64,000 bases of DNA. Source: JAWLHA01 sp041690535 (lineage in GTDB: Bacteria > Pseudomonadota > Gammaproteobacteria > Thiohalomonadales > Thiohalomonadaceae). The DNA lies in contig JAWLHA010000018.1 of the NCBI GenBank assembly GCA_041690535.1, forward strand, positions 4,110-68,109, written 5' to 3'. The notes under the pieces are model-generated. The model had not been told where the DNA came from. It did not search any database and was given only the letters and a program-made list of their open reading frames with translations. Position 1 is the stretch's first letter. Every line of letters starts with the position of its first letter. Position numbers and translations under genes: made by a program. Of the stretch, positions 8,883 to 16,054 are shown in pieces.

Positions 8883-9097
8883 GCAACTACTCACCCCATG
8901 TCAGCCGCGTCTCGATGCTACGGGTTACGGCACCTTTGCTTTGGAGTGCGACGGCTAGCCGCCGCTTTGCAGGACGGGAGCTTGCTCCCGCCGTCCCCGG
9001 CCAGCCCACAACACGGCGCACGGCGGCAAGCCGCCCCTCGGGAAAGCGGGGGCAAGCCCCCGCACTCCAGAGCCGCCGACATGGGGTGAGTAGTTAC
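8883..9097. mobile_element. 215-bp MITE with 8-bp target duplication (IS66-like ends)
   Basis: The ends are near-perfect 20-bp inverted repeats: GCAACTACTCACCCCATGTC on the left, and GTAACTACTCACCCCATGTC read inward from the right (19 of 20 match). The element is bracketed by the 8-bp direct repeat TGGATATG (8875-8882 and 9098-9105). The inside is GC-rich hairpin sequence without a gene. IS66-family elements have ends starting GTAA and make 8-bp duplications, so an IS66 relative is the likeliest parent; that assignment is from general knowledge. Confidence 0.85.
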
Positions 9098-9162
9098 TGG
9101 ATATGTTTTTATTGACAGGCTGACCGCTTCAGCGGCGACAGGCCGAGGCCAACGGCGGCCAC

Positions 9163-9192
9163 AAAAAAGCCGGCCCGGCGCCGGGTTTTTTT
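9163..9192. terminator. terminator-like A-tract/GC-stem/T-tract
   Basis: Six A residues, a GC-rich centre with CCGG repeats and seven T residues. It resembles the terminator after tRNA-Met, but no gene obviously ends here: the nearest are the MITE at 8883-9097 and the gene starting at 9399. Confidence 0.45.
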
Positions 9193-9398
9193 CTGGCCAA
9201 TCACTTGAATTCCCACAAGGTCCCGCCCGCGCCTTGGGGTGTATTTGCAGAACCGCGTTGCTCGCGCAGCTCTGGTGATTGGCTCCCGAGAAAGGGGGCC
9301 ACCTTGAACCGGCGCCGGAAGGCGCTACGGTTATGCAGGAAAGCGACGGTCCATGCTGGAAAGCAAGTCTCATCACTGTGAACGCAAGGAGGCTGGAC

Positions 9399-9869
9399 AT
9401 GAAGCTCAAATCGACACTGTTGGCAGTTGCCGCCGGCGCGATGCTCCAGGGCCCCGTGCTTGCTCAGCAGGGCGAGTTTGGTGCAAGCAGTAATGGCCGG
9501 TTGGGGCAGGACAGCGCCATGGATGAACACGCCGGAATGAGCGTGGATTCGAGCGTGATCATGGACGCGCAGCAGGCCCTCAACGATCACGGCTACGATG
9601 CGGGTCCGGTGGACGGCATTTACGGTCCCATGACCCAGTCGGCCCTCAGGGACTTTCAGCAGGACAACGACCTGGACGCGACTGGGCGCTTTGATGAGGA
9701 CACCCTCGCGGCTCTCGGGATCGACACTGGAGTAGGTGCGACCACCTCCCCACAAGTGGGCGACGAGCCGACCAACGGCATCGGCCAGCCGGGTGCCGGT
9801 GGGGAGCCCTCCTTCGGGGATCAGCCCGGGAGCATGGGTGACCGGCCAAGCGGAAGTGGCGGTTACTGA
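9399..9869 (+). CDS. exported peptidoglycan-binding-like protein
   Basis: A 156-residue secreted protein. Residues 1-22 form a signal peptide (MKLKSTLLAVAAGAMLQGPV, then LAQ). Residues about 50-105 form a PG_binding_1 domain with the repeat-like pattern AQQALNDHGYDAGPVDGIYG followed by ALRDFQQDNDLDATG. The C-terminal 45 residues are Gly/Pro-rich and probably disordered. It likely binds cell-wall glycan; no catalytic domain is attached. The ATG at 9399 is chosen because it gives a clean signal peptide and is preceded by AAGGAGG. Confidence 0.75.
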   Translation: MKLKSTLLAVAAGAMLQGPVLAQQGEFGASSNGRLGQDSAMDEHAGMSVDSSVIMDAQQALNDHGYDAGPVDGIYGPMTQSALRDFQQDNDLDATGRFDEDTLAALGIDTGVGATTSPQVGDEPTNGIGQPGAGGEPSFGDQPGSMGDRPSGSGGY

Positions 9870-9910
9870 GAACTCCTCCGCAGAGGCGGGGGGCATTGGG
9901 AACTCGCGCC

Positions 9911-9940
9911 CCGCCGCCTGGTCAATGACCCAGGCGGCGG
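9911..9940. terminator. GC hairpin after the peptidoglycan-binding gene
   Basis: A perfect 11-bp stem (CCGCCGCCTGG with CCAGGCGGCGG) around an 8-nt loop, 42 bp past the stop of the upstream gene. There is no T tract, so termination is likely but unproven. The rest of 9870-10168 shows no gene. Confidence 0.45.
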
Positions 9941-10168
9941 AGCCTGCCGATGCATTTCCCGCCTTTGCGCAGGCGCTCCCAGCGGCGCCTCCGGCGCCCG
10001 TACTCCTGCCGTTGTGCCTGCCGCGCTGGCCGGTTCGACGTGGAATCTTTAGTTCCGTATCCTGAAAGCCCGTTGCGTCGGCACTCCGGGGGGGCGGCAC
10101 CGATAGGACCAGGGGAAAGAACCCCTTGGTCCGTTTTCTTTGAATTGACTTCCCAGTGGCGCGTACTC

Positions 10169-10618
10169 ATGCAGCTCACCAACTTCACCGACTATTCCCT
10201 CCGCGTTCTCATGTATCTGGCCGCAAAGGGAGAGCGGTTGGCGACCATCAGCGAGGTGGCCGAGGCCTACGGGATCTCCCGCAATCACTTGGTGAAGGTC
10301 GTTCACAATCTGGCGCTGCAAGGGTTCATCTCCACACTGCGCGGCCAGGGCGGTGGAATGCGGCTCGCCCGCCCCCCGCACCTGATTGTCATTGGGGAGG
10401 TGGTGCGCCGGACCGAACCCGCGTTCCACCTGGAATGCTTCGACCCTGCGACAAACCGTTGCCGAATCGATCCGGCATGCAATCTTCGCCACATCCTGGC
10501 AGGGGCCTATGGGGCGTTCCTCGCTGCGCTGGACGGTTACACCCTGGCGGATGCGGTGAGCGATCCGTCGGCGGTTGCGCGCCTGTTTTCCCTGGTTGAG
10601 CCCTCTGTACAGGAGTGA
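10169..10618 (+). CDS. nsrR: Rrf2-family NO-responsive regulator, NsrR-like
   Basis: A 149-residue Rrf2 transcription factor. The N terminus MQLTNFTDYSLRVLMYLA and the HTH segment ISEVAEAYGISRNHLVKV closely resemble E. coli NsrR, as does LDNYTLADLV-like LDGYTLADAV near the end. Three cysteines at 90, 98 and 104 occupy the Fe-S ligand region of this family. NsrR represses NO-detoxification genes and is relieved when NO attacks the cluster; no such target gene is in the window. The start is fixed by homology; longer in-frame starts lack family support. A 51-bp MITE derivative begins 21 bp after the stop. Confidence 0.88.
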   Translation: MQLTNFTDYSLRVLMYLAAKGERLATISEVAEAYGISRNHLVKVVHNLALQGFISTLRGQGGGMRLARPPHLIVIGEVVRRTEPAFHLECFDPATNRCRIDPACNLRHILAGAYGAFLAALDGYTLADAVSDPSAVARLFSLVEPSVQE

Positions 10619-10639
10619 GTGGGTGCCGTTCATGGGCGG

Positions 10640-10690
10640 CCGGGTGAACGCATACTTACGTCGCTCTTGGGTGAGTATGCGTTCACCCTG
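10640..10690. mobile_element. CAGGG-ended MITE, copy 2 (51-bp deletion derivative)
   Basis: A minimal copy in which the two 16-bp ends (left end CCGGGTGAACGCATAC, one base changed) enclose only TTACGTCGCTCTTGGGTGA. It is bracketed by the perfect 10-bp direct repeat TCATGGGCGG (10630-10639 and 10691-10700). The internal arms and centre are missing compared with the 166-bp form. Confidence 0.9.
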
Positions 10691-10792
10691 TCATGGGCGG
10701 TGGACCATTGGACCAAGCTGGGCTAAACCTGTTAACCAGACCATGCCGCGTACGAGCGGTACCGCATTGGCGATCCAACGCGTGAGGTGTCT

Positions 10793-11092
10793 ATGGAAAC
10801 GGGTGAAGTGAACCGCGAGATCGATCAGCTGAAGCAGGATATCGCCGTCCTTCGGTCTGACATGTCGACCCTCATCAACACCCTCAAGGAGACCGGCGTA
10901 AACCGGGGGCGCGATGCGTTCGATAGTGCCAACCGCCGAATTCGGGAGACCTCCACCCGCCTTCGGGACCAGGCCGTAGAGACCCAACAGACCGTGGAGC
11001 GCAGCATTGGCGAGCGCCCATTGAGCAGTGTGTTGACGGCTTTCGGGACCGGCTTCGTCATCGGCATGCTGATGGACCGCCATCACCACTGA
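10793..11092 (+). CDS. DUF883/ElaB-type small membrane-anchored protein
   Basis: The 99-residue product has a long charged amphipathic helix (residues about 5-75, with IDQLKQDIAVLRSDMSTL) followed by a short C-terminal hydrophobic segment FGTGFVIGMLMDR. This is the layout of the ElaB/YqjD DUF883 family, tail-anchored proteins reported to bind ribosomes at the inner membrane in stationary phase. The ATG at 10793 has GTGAGG upstream; a GTG at 10787 is an alternative. A symmetric terminator separates it from the convergent gene downstream. Confidence 0.7.
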   Translation: METGEVNREIDQLKQDIAVLRSDMSTLINTLKETGVNRGRDAFDSANRRIRETSTRLRDQAVETQQTVERSIGERPLSSVLTAFGTGFVIGMLMDRHHH

Positions 11093-11118
11093 CACCGGCC
11101 CGCTGCTGTGACTTGAGG

Positions 11119-11150
11119 GAAAGGAAACCCGTGATTACGGGTTTCCTTTC
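11119..11150. terminator. bidirectional terminator
   Basis: A perfect 14-bp stem (GAAAGGAAACCCGT with ACGGGTTTCCTTTC) closed by the tetraloop GATT, lying between two convergent genes (stops at 11092 and 11159). A/T-rich ends on both sides suit termination in both directions. Confidence 0.85.
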
Positions 11151-11158
11151 AAGACAGC

Positions 11159-11578
11159 TTACTGGTTGTTGCTGCTGTCCTGGGCAGTGCTCTGCTGCAT
11201 GGCCAGGTTCCGATTGGTGCCACGCATGGCCTGATGGCGCTCCTCCATCTGCTTCCGGAACTCAGCGGCGGCGTTGCGCTGTGCCTCCATGGCTTCACGT
11301 TGTTGCCGGGCCATCTCCTCGGGCATCGGTGCGACCGCCGGAGCGTAGGCGTGGGGCGCGTAGGCGTAAGGCGCATAGCCGTAGGGGCCGCCCCAGTAGG
11401 GTGTGTTGTAGCCGTAACCGTTTCCGGTTCCCCGGGCGGAACCGCTCATGCTGAAGTTGAAGGCACCATCGCCTACCCCGTTGCCCAAGCCGTTCCAGGG
11501 ACCGCCCCCCCACCAGGCATGCGAAGCGGTCGAGGCGGCGAGAAGAGATACGAGAGCGAGCGCTTTTGACATTTTCAT
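11159..11578 (-). CDS. sulfur-globule-family envelope protein
   Basis: A 139-residue exported protein. Residues 1-21 form a signal peptide ending SHA. A Gly/Trp-rich part follows (AWWGGGPWNGLGNG), then NFSMSGSARGTGNGYGY and a Tyr/Pro/Ala repeat region at about 61-83 (PYGYAPYAYAPHAYAPAV). The last third is a charged Q/E/R helix. Proteins of this make-up are annotated as the sulfur globule family and coat periplasmic sulfur deposits in sulfur oxidisers. The assignment is by composition and pattern memory, not alignment. It shares a 293-bp divergent region with the gene at 11872. Confidence 0.6.
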   Translation of the reverse strand: MKMSKALALVSLLAASTASHAWWGGGPWNGLGNGVGDGAFNFSMSGSARGTGNGYGYNTPYWGGPYGYAPYAYAPHAYAPAVAPMPEEMARQQREAMEAQRNAAAEFRKQMEERHQAMRGTNRNLAMQQSTAQDSSNNQ

Positions 11579-11871
11579 CGTGCTACTCCTTGTGCTTGTG
11601 GCTTCTGATTGTGTTGGGACAAAAGCGTGTTGGGCGACAGCCTGTCGGTCGTATCCCTCAGCTTTGTGACTTTAAGCTTATAAGCGCATTCTGATTATTC
11701 AAGGTGAGGGCATTTACTTTTTTTCGCTGTTCCGATTCGCGCTGACAGCCACCTGACAAGGGCTGGCGCGCTCGCAGTGGAGAGGGGATCGGCGATAGGC
11801 GTTGTGACCCTTCGGGGGCCCCGGGGGTGTGTGTTAGGCTTCATCCATTCGCACAACCAGAGGAGAAGGCG

Positions 11872-12159
11872 ATGGCCGAGACGGTGGATGAGCTGACAGT
11901 CGAGTATGTGGAAGATGGTGTGGTGACCACCAAGGAGCTGGACAAGGTCATCCTCTCCAAGGGGGCGTGGTCCACGATCATGTACCGCTATCAGGAGTGG
12001 GACCGCAACAAACAGGAATACGGGCCGGAGAAATACACCATCCGGCGCTACCAGAAGCGGCACGGCAAGTATCAGATGCAGTCAAAATTCAACATCTCCA
12101 GCAGGGACCAGGCCCGCAGCATCATCGAAGTGCTCGAAAAGTGGACCGCCGAGCCCTAG
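11872..12159 (+). CDS. small conserved hypothetical protein
   Basis: A 95-residue soluble protein with no signal or membrane segment. It starts MAETVDELTVEYVEDG and has IRRYQKRHGKYQMQSKFNIS in its second half; the regular mix of charged and aromatic residues suggests a compact alpha/beta fold. I cannot name a function, although I recall similar small proteins in sulfur-metabolising bacteria. The ATG is preceded by AGGAGAAGG. It is divergent from the sulfur-globule-like gene. A mobile element begins directly after the TAG stop, whose bases form part of the CTAG target site. Confidence 0.75.
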   Translation: MAETVDELTVEYVEDGVVTTKELDKVILSKGAWSTIMYRYQEWDRNKQEYGPEKYTIRRYQKRHGKYQMQSKFNISSRDQARSIIEVLEKWTAEP

Positions 12160-12342
12160 AGGACCGAACAGGTAAACCGAAAGATCGCCAATCGCAGCCA
12201 AGTTGCGCCGCAGGTGGCTGGGGCAGCGAACCGAGGTAGGGTGGATAAGCGCAGCGCATCCACCCATTCGACGCCGCACGGTGGATGCGCTGCGCTTATC
12301 CACCCTACATGTTGGGCGCCTCGGATTTATCTGTTCGGTGCT
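12160..12342. mobile_element. CTAG-flanked MITE, family 2 copy A (183 bp)
   Basis: The ends are inverted repeats: AGGACCGAACAGGTAAA on the left, and AGCACCGAACAGATAAA read inward from the right. The centre is a large hairpin of GGTGGATGCGCTGCGCTTAT and its complement. CTAG flanks both sides (12156-12159 and 12343-12346), and the left CTAG includes the stop of the upstream gene. A shorter second copy lies at 44469-44612. Confidence 0.8.
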
Positions 12343-12652
12343 CTAGGGCGGTCGCGGTGAACGATGGGGCGGTTCCGCGGAAACCGCTCACGATCGGGGG
12401 ATGTGGGCGAGCACCGCCGCGGCGAGGGGCGGCCGAATTCTCTGGCAGGCCCTGGGCGTTTTCTCCATTCCATGAGCATGGGCCGATTGGCTGCGTTCCG
12501 CGCCAAACAGATGTTTGGCGCCATTCCGCGCGTCGCTCCCTCTGCTCTGAGGGCGGGTCGGTCCGAGCCGCCGTTCCGCACGGGGAACCTGCAGACCTCG
12601 GCGGCAGGATACTCGCTGAGCGGCGCAGCGGCCGGCCAAAAACAGCTTGGGT
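12343..12652. other. intergenic stretch without recognisable gene
   Basis: 310 bp between the family-2 MITE and the ABC ATPase gene. The open frames crossing it on both strands give no recognisable protein. A near-palindrome GCGGTTCCGCGGAAACCGC lies at about 12370-12388. The promoter of the ABC operon presumably lies here, but no clear -35/-10 pair is visible. Confidence 0.5.
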
Positions 12653-13537
12653 ATGCGTGTGAACACCTTGCTAGAAGCACGAAATGTTGTGAAGGAGTTC
12701 CGTGGTCTGAGGGCGGTCGACGGGACGAGTTTCACTATTTCCCGGGGGAGCTGCTTCGGTCTGCTGGGCCCTAACGGGGCCGGCAAGACCACCACTGTGG
12801 AGATGCTCGAAGGGTTGGCGCAACCGACCCATGGAGAAATTCTTTACAAGGGCCAACCCCTCGGGCCCGACTTTCGCCAGGATGCCGGGATCATGTTCCA
12901 GTCCACGGCGCTTCAGGACTTCATCACTGTCCGCGAGGCGTTGCATATGTTCCAGGGCTTCTATCGGCGCAGCGTGCCGTTGGATTCGTTGATCGAACGC
13001 TGTGCCTTGGGCGATTTCCTCGATCGGGACACCCGAAAGCTCTCCGGTGGTCAGCGCCAGCGGGTGCTGCTCGCCATTGCCCTGGTCAATGATCCCGAAG
13101 TCGTTTTTCTCGATGAACCGACCACCGGGCTCGACCCTCAGGCCCGACGAAATCTGTGGGAGCTGGTGACGGACATCAAGGCCCAGGGGAAAACGGTGGT
13201 GCTGACCACGCACTACATGGAGGAGGCCTACCGCTTGTGCGACGAGATCGCCATCATGGATCGGGGGAGGATCATCGCCCGCGGCACGCCCAAGGCACTC
13301 CTTGCCGAGCACTTCAATGACGTGATCCTCCAGCTGCCGCGCAGCGATCTGCCAAGTGAGGGTATCACTCTTCCCTACAGCGCCGCCCATGACAGCATCG
13401 AGATCTCCACCTGCGATGTGACGGAGGCGATAAAAGTGCTGCTGGCGTCGGGCGTCTCGCTCGCGCGCCTCCAGATCCGCCCCCGCACGCTGGATGATCT
13501 CTTCCTGGAACTGACGGGAAAGGAGCTGCGGTCTTGA
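12653..13537 (+). CDS. ABC-2 type transporter, ATP-binding subunit
   Basis: A 294-residue ABC ATPase: Walker A GPNGAGKT at residues 39-46, signature LSGGQRQR at about 130-137, Walker B VVFLDEP at about 150-156, then the H-loop TTHYMEEA. The C-terminal 70 residues form the extension typical of drug- or polysaccharide-exporting ABC-2 subunits of the CcmA/NodI/DrrA class. The start is uncertain: ATG 12653 was chosen, with TTG 12647 and GTG 12659 in frame. The stop overlaps the start of the permease gene by 4 bp. The substrate is unknown. Confidence 0.88.
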   Translation: MRVNTLLEARNVVKEFRGLRAVDGTSFTISRGSCFGLLGPNGAGKTTTVEMLEGLAQPTHGEILYKGQPLGPDFRQDAGIMFQSTALQDFITVREALHMFQGFYRRSVPLDSLIERCALGDFLDRDTRKLSGGQRQRVLLAIALVNDPEVVFLDEPTTGLDPQARRNLWELVTDIKAQGKTVVLTTHYMEEAYRLCDEIAIMDRGRIIARGTPKALLAEHFNDVILQLPRSDLPSEGITLPYSAAHDSIEISTCDVTEAIKVLLASGVSLARLQIRPRTLDDLFLELTGKELRS

Positions 13538-14553
13538 GCATCAAGAGATTTTTTGCCGTTTTTGCCGCCCGCAACCGCGAGTTCCTGCGCGATCGGGCGA
13601 CCCTGGGCTGGAATATCGTCTTTCCGTTCCTGATCGTCGCCGGATTTGCCTTCGCCTTCTCGGGGCGGTCTCCGGATCTTTACAAGATTGGGGTGCTGCT
13701 GTCCCCGGGCGAGGTACTGGAGGAGGCGGTGTCGCGCGATCCCTTCTTCCGGATCGACTATCTGGATTTCATTCCCTTCACCACCCAACAGACTGCAGTG
13801 GAAAAGGTTCAGCGCCATCAGGTGGACATGCTGGTTGACCCCCAGGCCCGCGCCTACTGGGTCAACGAGACCTCACCCAAGGGCTACATGCTGGAGCGCC
13901 TGTTGCGCGGCAGCGGGACGGATGATTATCGGAAACAGACGGTGGAGGGGCGGGAAATCCGCTACGTGGATTGGCTCATCCCGGGGATCCTGGGGATGAA
14001 CATGATGTTCAGTGCCCTCTACGGTGTGGGTTACGTCATCGTCCGCTACAGGAAAAACGGGGTGCTCAAGCGACTCAAGGCGACTCCGCTGAGCGCATTC
14101 GAGTTCCTCGCCGCGCAGCTGGCCTCGCGCCTCTGGCTCATTCTCGCCGTCACGCTGGTGGTCTACTTCGGCACCAACGCGTTCGTCTCCTTCGCCATGC
14201 ATGGCAGCCTGCTCAACCTGTTGGTCGTCTTCGCTCTCGGGGCATTCACGCTGATCACCATGGGGCTTCTGGTGGCGGCGCGGATCGCCAGTGAGGAGTT
14301 GGCCGAAGGCACGCTCAACATGCTTGCCTGGCCGATGATGTTTCTCTCGGGGGTCTGGTTTTCCCTGGAGGGGCTGCACCCCGCGGTCCAGACGCTTGCC
14401 CAGATTTTTCCGCTGACCCATATCATCTCCGCCGCCCGCGCCATCATGATCGATGGCGCGGGCCTCGCGCAGGTGTCCGGGCAGTTGGCGGTCCTCGCGG
14501 GCATGAGCGCCCTGTTTCTGGCGATTGGCTCGGCCGCATTTCGTTGGCAGTGA
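13534..14553 (+). CDS. ABC-2 type transporter, permease subunit
   Basis: A 339-residue inner-membrane protein with the ABC-2 layout: one N-terminal membrane segment (about 23-42, WNIVFPFLIVAGFAFAF), a large extracytoplasmic part (about 43-145), then five C-terminal membrane segments (about 150-335) including WLIPGILGMNMMFSALYG and LSGVWFSLEGLHP. It starts at a TTG inside the ATPase stop (TTGA overlap), showing translational coupling. Together the two form an exporter; the substrate is unknown. Confidence 0.85.
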   Translation: MSIKRFFAVFAARNREFLRDRATLGWNIVFPFLIVAGFAFAFSGRSPDLYKIGVLLSPGEVLEEAVSRDPFFRIDYLDFIPFTTQQTAVEKVQRHQVDMLVDPQARAYWVNETSPKGYMLERLLRGSGTDDYRKQTVEGREIRYVDWLIPGILGMNMMFSALYGVGYVIVRYRKNGVLKRLKATPLSAFEFLAAQLASRLWLILAVTLVVYFGTNAFVSFAMHGSLLNLLVVFALGAFTLITMGLLVAARIASEELAEGTLNMLAWPMMFLSGVWFSLEGLHPAVQTLAQIFPLTHIISAARAIMIDGAGLAQVSGQLAVLAGMSALFLAIGSAAFRWQ

Positions 14554-14574
14554 ATCGAACCGCTTCGCAACCCG

Positions 14575-14612
14575 CCGACGGTACCGCCGGCTCTCGCGCC
14601 GGTGTTCGTCGG
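14575..14612. terminator. hairpin between convergent ABC and galE genes
   Basis: A long imperfect stem with outer CCGACG/CGTCGG and inner GCCGGC/GCCGGT pairing, in the 85-bp gap between two convergent stops (14553 and 14639). There is no T tract. Confidence 0.4.
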
Positions 14613-14638
14613 CCTGCCGGGCGCCGGCCCGATCACCG

Positions 14639-15631
14639 CTAGGCAACATGGGCGACGGCCCGCTTCTGCTCCCAGGCGAGGGAGGTCTTTACGATGAAAT
14701 CCAAGTCGTTGAAGCGGGGCACCCAGCGCAACACTCTGCGAATCCGGTCCGCGTTGGCCACCAGGGCGGCAGGATCACCGGGCCGCCGCGGCTCCTCGAC
14801 CACGGACAGCCGGCATCCACTCACCCGCTGAACCGCCTCGAGGACTTGCCGGACGCTGAACCCATCGCCATAACCGCAGTTCAGGGTGGTCGACACGCCG
14901 CCCATGCGCAGGTAGCGCAGGGCCTTCACGTGGGCATCGGCGAGATCTTCCACGTGGATGTAGTCGCGGACCCCCGTGCCGTCCGGTGTCGGGTAGTCGG
15001 TGCCGAAGATGCTCACGGACGGTCTGAGTCCCACTGCCGCCTCGCAGGCCACCTTGATGAGCAAGGTGGCATTCGGCGTGGACTGGCCGATTCGCAACTC
15101 CGGGTCGGCGCCCGCCACGTTGAAGTAGCGCAAAATCACATGCTGCATGTGTGTGGCCGCCGAGAGGTCTCGCAGCATCCACTCCGACATGAGCTTGGAG
15201 GTTCCATAGGGGTTGATGGCACCGGTGGGCGTCTCCTCGGTGGCGTAGCCGTTGGAAGGGGTGCCATACACCGCTGCGGTGGAGGAGAAGATGAAGTGCT
15301 TGACCCGGTGCTTCTGGCAGCACTCCAGGAGGGTGCGGGTGTTCGCTGTGTTATTGCTGTAATACTTCAGCGGATCGCGTACCGACTCCGGCACCACGGT
15401 GTGAGCGGCAAAGTGCATCACTGCATCGATCCGGTAGTCCTTCAGCACGCGCGACACGAGATGGGGATCACCTGCGTTGCCCACGAACACTTCACCGAAG
15501 AGAACGGCGTCAGGACGCCCGGTGGAGAGATCGTCGATCACAACAACCCGTTCACCCGCTTCTCCCAACTGCCTTACTACATGACTGCCGATGTAGCCTG
15601 CACCGCCGGTCACCAGGATTCCATTTTGCAT
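14639..15631 (-). CDS. galE: UDP-glucose 4-epimerase
   Basis: An NAD-dependent epimerase of the extended SDR family that interconverts UDP-glucose and UDP-galactose. The 330-residue protein has TGGAGYIGSH at residues 8-17, the catalytic SST (about 116-118) and Tyr142-xxx-Lys146 (YGTSK), and GALE motifs such as LRYFNVAGADP and VRDYIHVEDLADAH. The ATG at 15631 is chosen because AGGGGA precedes it and the product starts directly at the Rossmann fold. It lies at the edge of a surface-polysaccharide locus, where it probably supplies a nucleotide sugar. Confidence 0.9.
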   Translation of the reverse strand: MQNGILVTGGAGYIGSHVVRQLGEAGERVVVIDDLSTGRPDAVLFGEVFVGNAGDPHLVSRVLKDYRIDAVMHFAAHTVVPESVRDPLKYYSNNTANTRTLLECCQKHRVKHFIFSSTAAVYGTPSNGYATEETPTGAINPYGTSKLMSEWMLRDLSAATHMQHVILRYFNVAGADPELRIGQSTPNATLLIKVACEAAVGLRPSVSIFGTDYPTPDGTGVRDYIHVEDLADAHVKALRYLRMGGVSTTLNCGYGDGFSVRQVLEAVQRVSGCRLSVVEEPRRPGDPAALVANADRIRRVLRWVPRFNDLDFIVKTSLAWEQKRAVAHVA

Positions 15632-16054
15632 ACGTTCCCCTATCGAGTTGCGTCCATTCACCATTGGCATCGCTCTGAACGATAGTGAATGGACCGGGTG
15701 CCCGACATGGCTGAAACCCCGAATTCTGGGGGTGGGAAATCCCTACCCGCACTGTAGGGGCGGGATCGTGAGCGCAGTAATGGCGCGGGAGCGGTAGAGG
15801 AGAGGAGGGAAAACCGGAACAAGGAGGGAGGGAAAGTGGGAATGGGACAGGGGAGATGGAACAGGGCAGGCAGCGCCGGGAATTGAGGCGCAGGCCAAGG
15901 GCAAGACGGCCGCGAGTGACTCCACCAATGCAGAGCGGGCCAGGCTGCGCGGCTGCCTGAGCTCACGGCACGTCATTTCTCCCCGCCGAGCGAGCCCGGC
16001 GAGCGGTCCTCCAGACACGCAGAGATTCGCCAGGGAGTCACTTCTTCCCGGTAC
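15632..16054. other. 423-bp gap with a purine-rich tract
   Basis: No convincing gene on either strand; short open frames have skewed, low-complexity products. From about 15785 to 15875 the plus strand is strongly purine-rich (runs of GGA, GGGA and AGG with few pyrimidines). The gap lies between the minus-strand ligase and galE and could hold the galE promoter, but no clear -35/-10 pair is visible. Confidence 0.5.

Noticed and set aside
12285..12662. A 125-codon frame upstream of the ABC ATPase gene
   Set aside because: It begins inside the family-2 MITE hairpin and has no domain or coding signature; the region is better read as non-coding.
15743..16018. A possible 91-residue minus-strand gene in the galE-ligase gap
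   Set aside because: Its composition is dominated by the purine-rich tract (Pro/Ser/Phe runs), with no RBS and no family resemblance.
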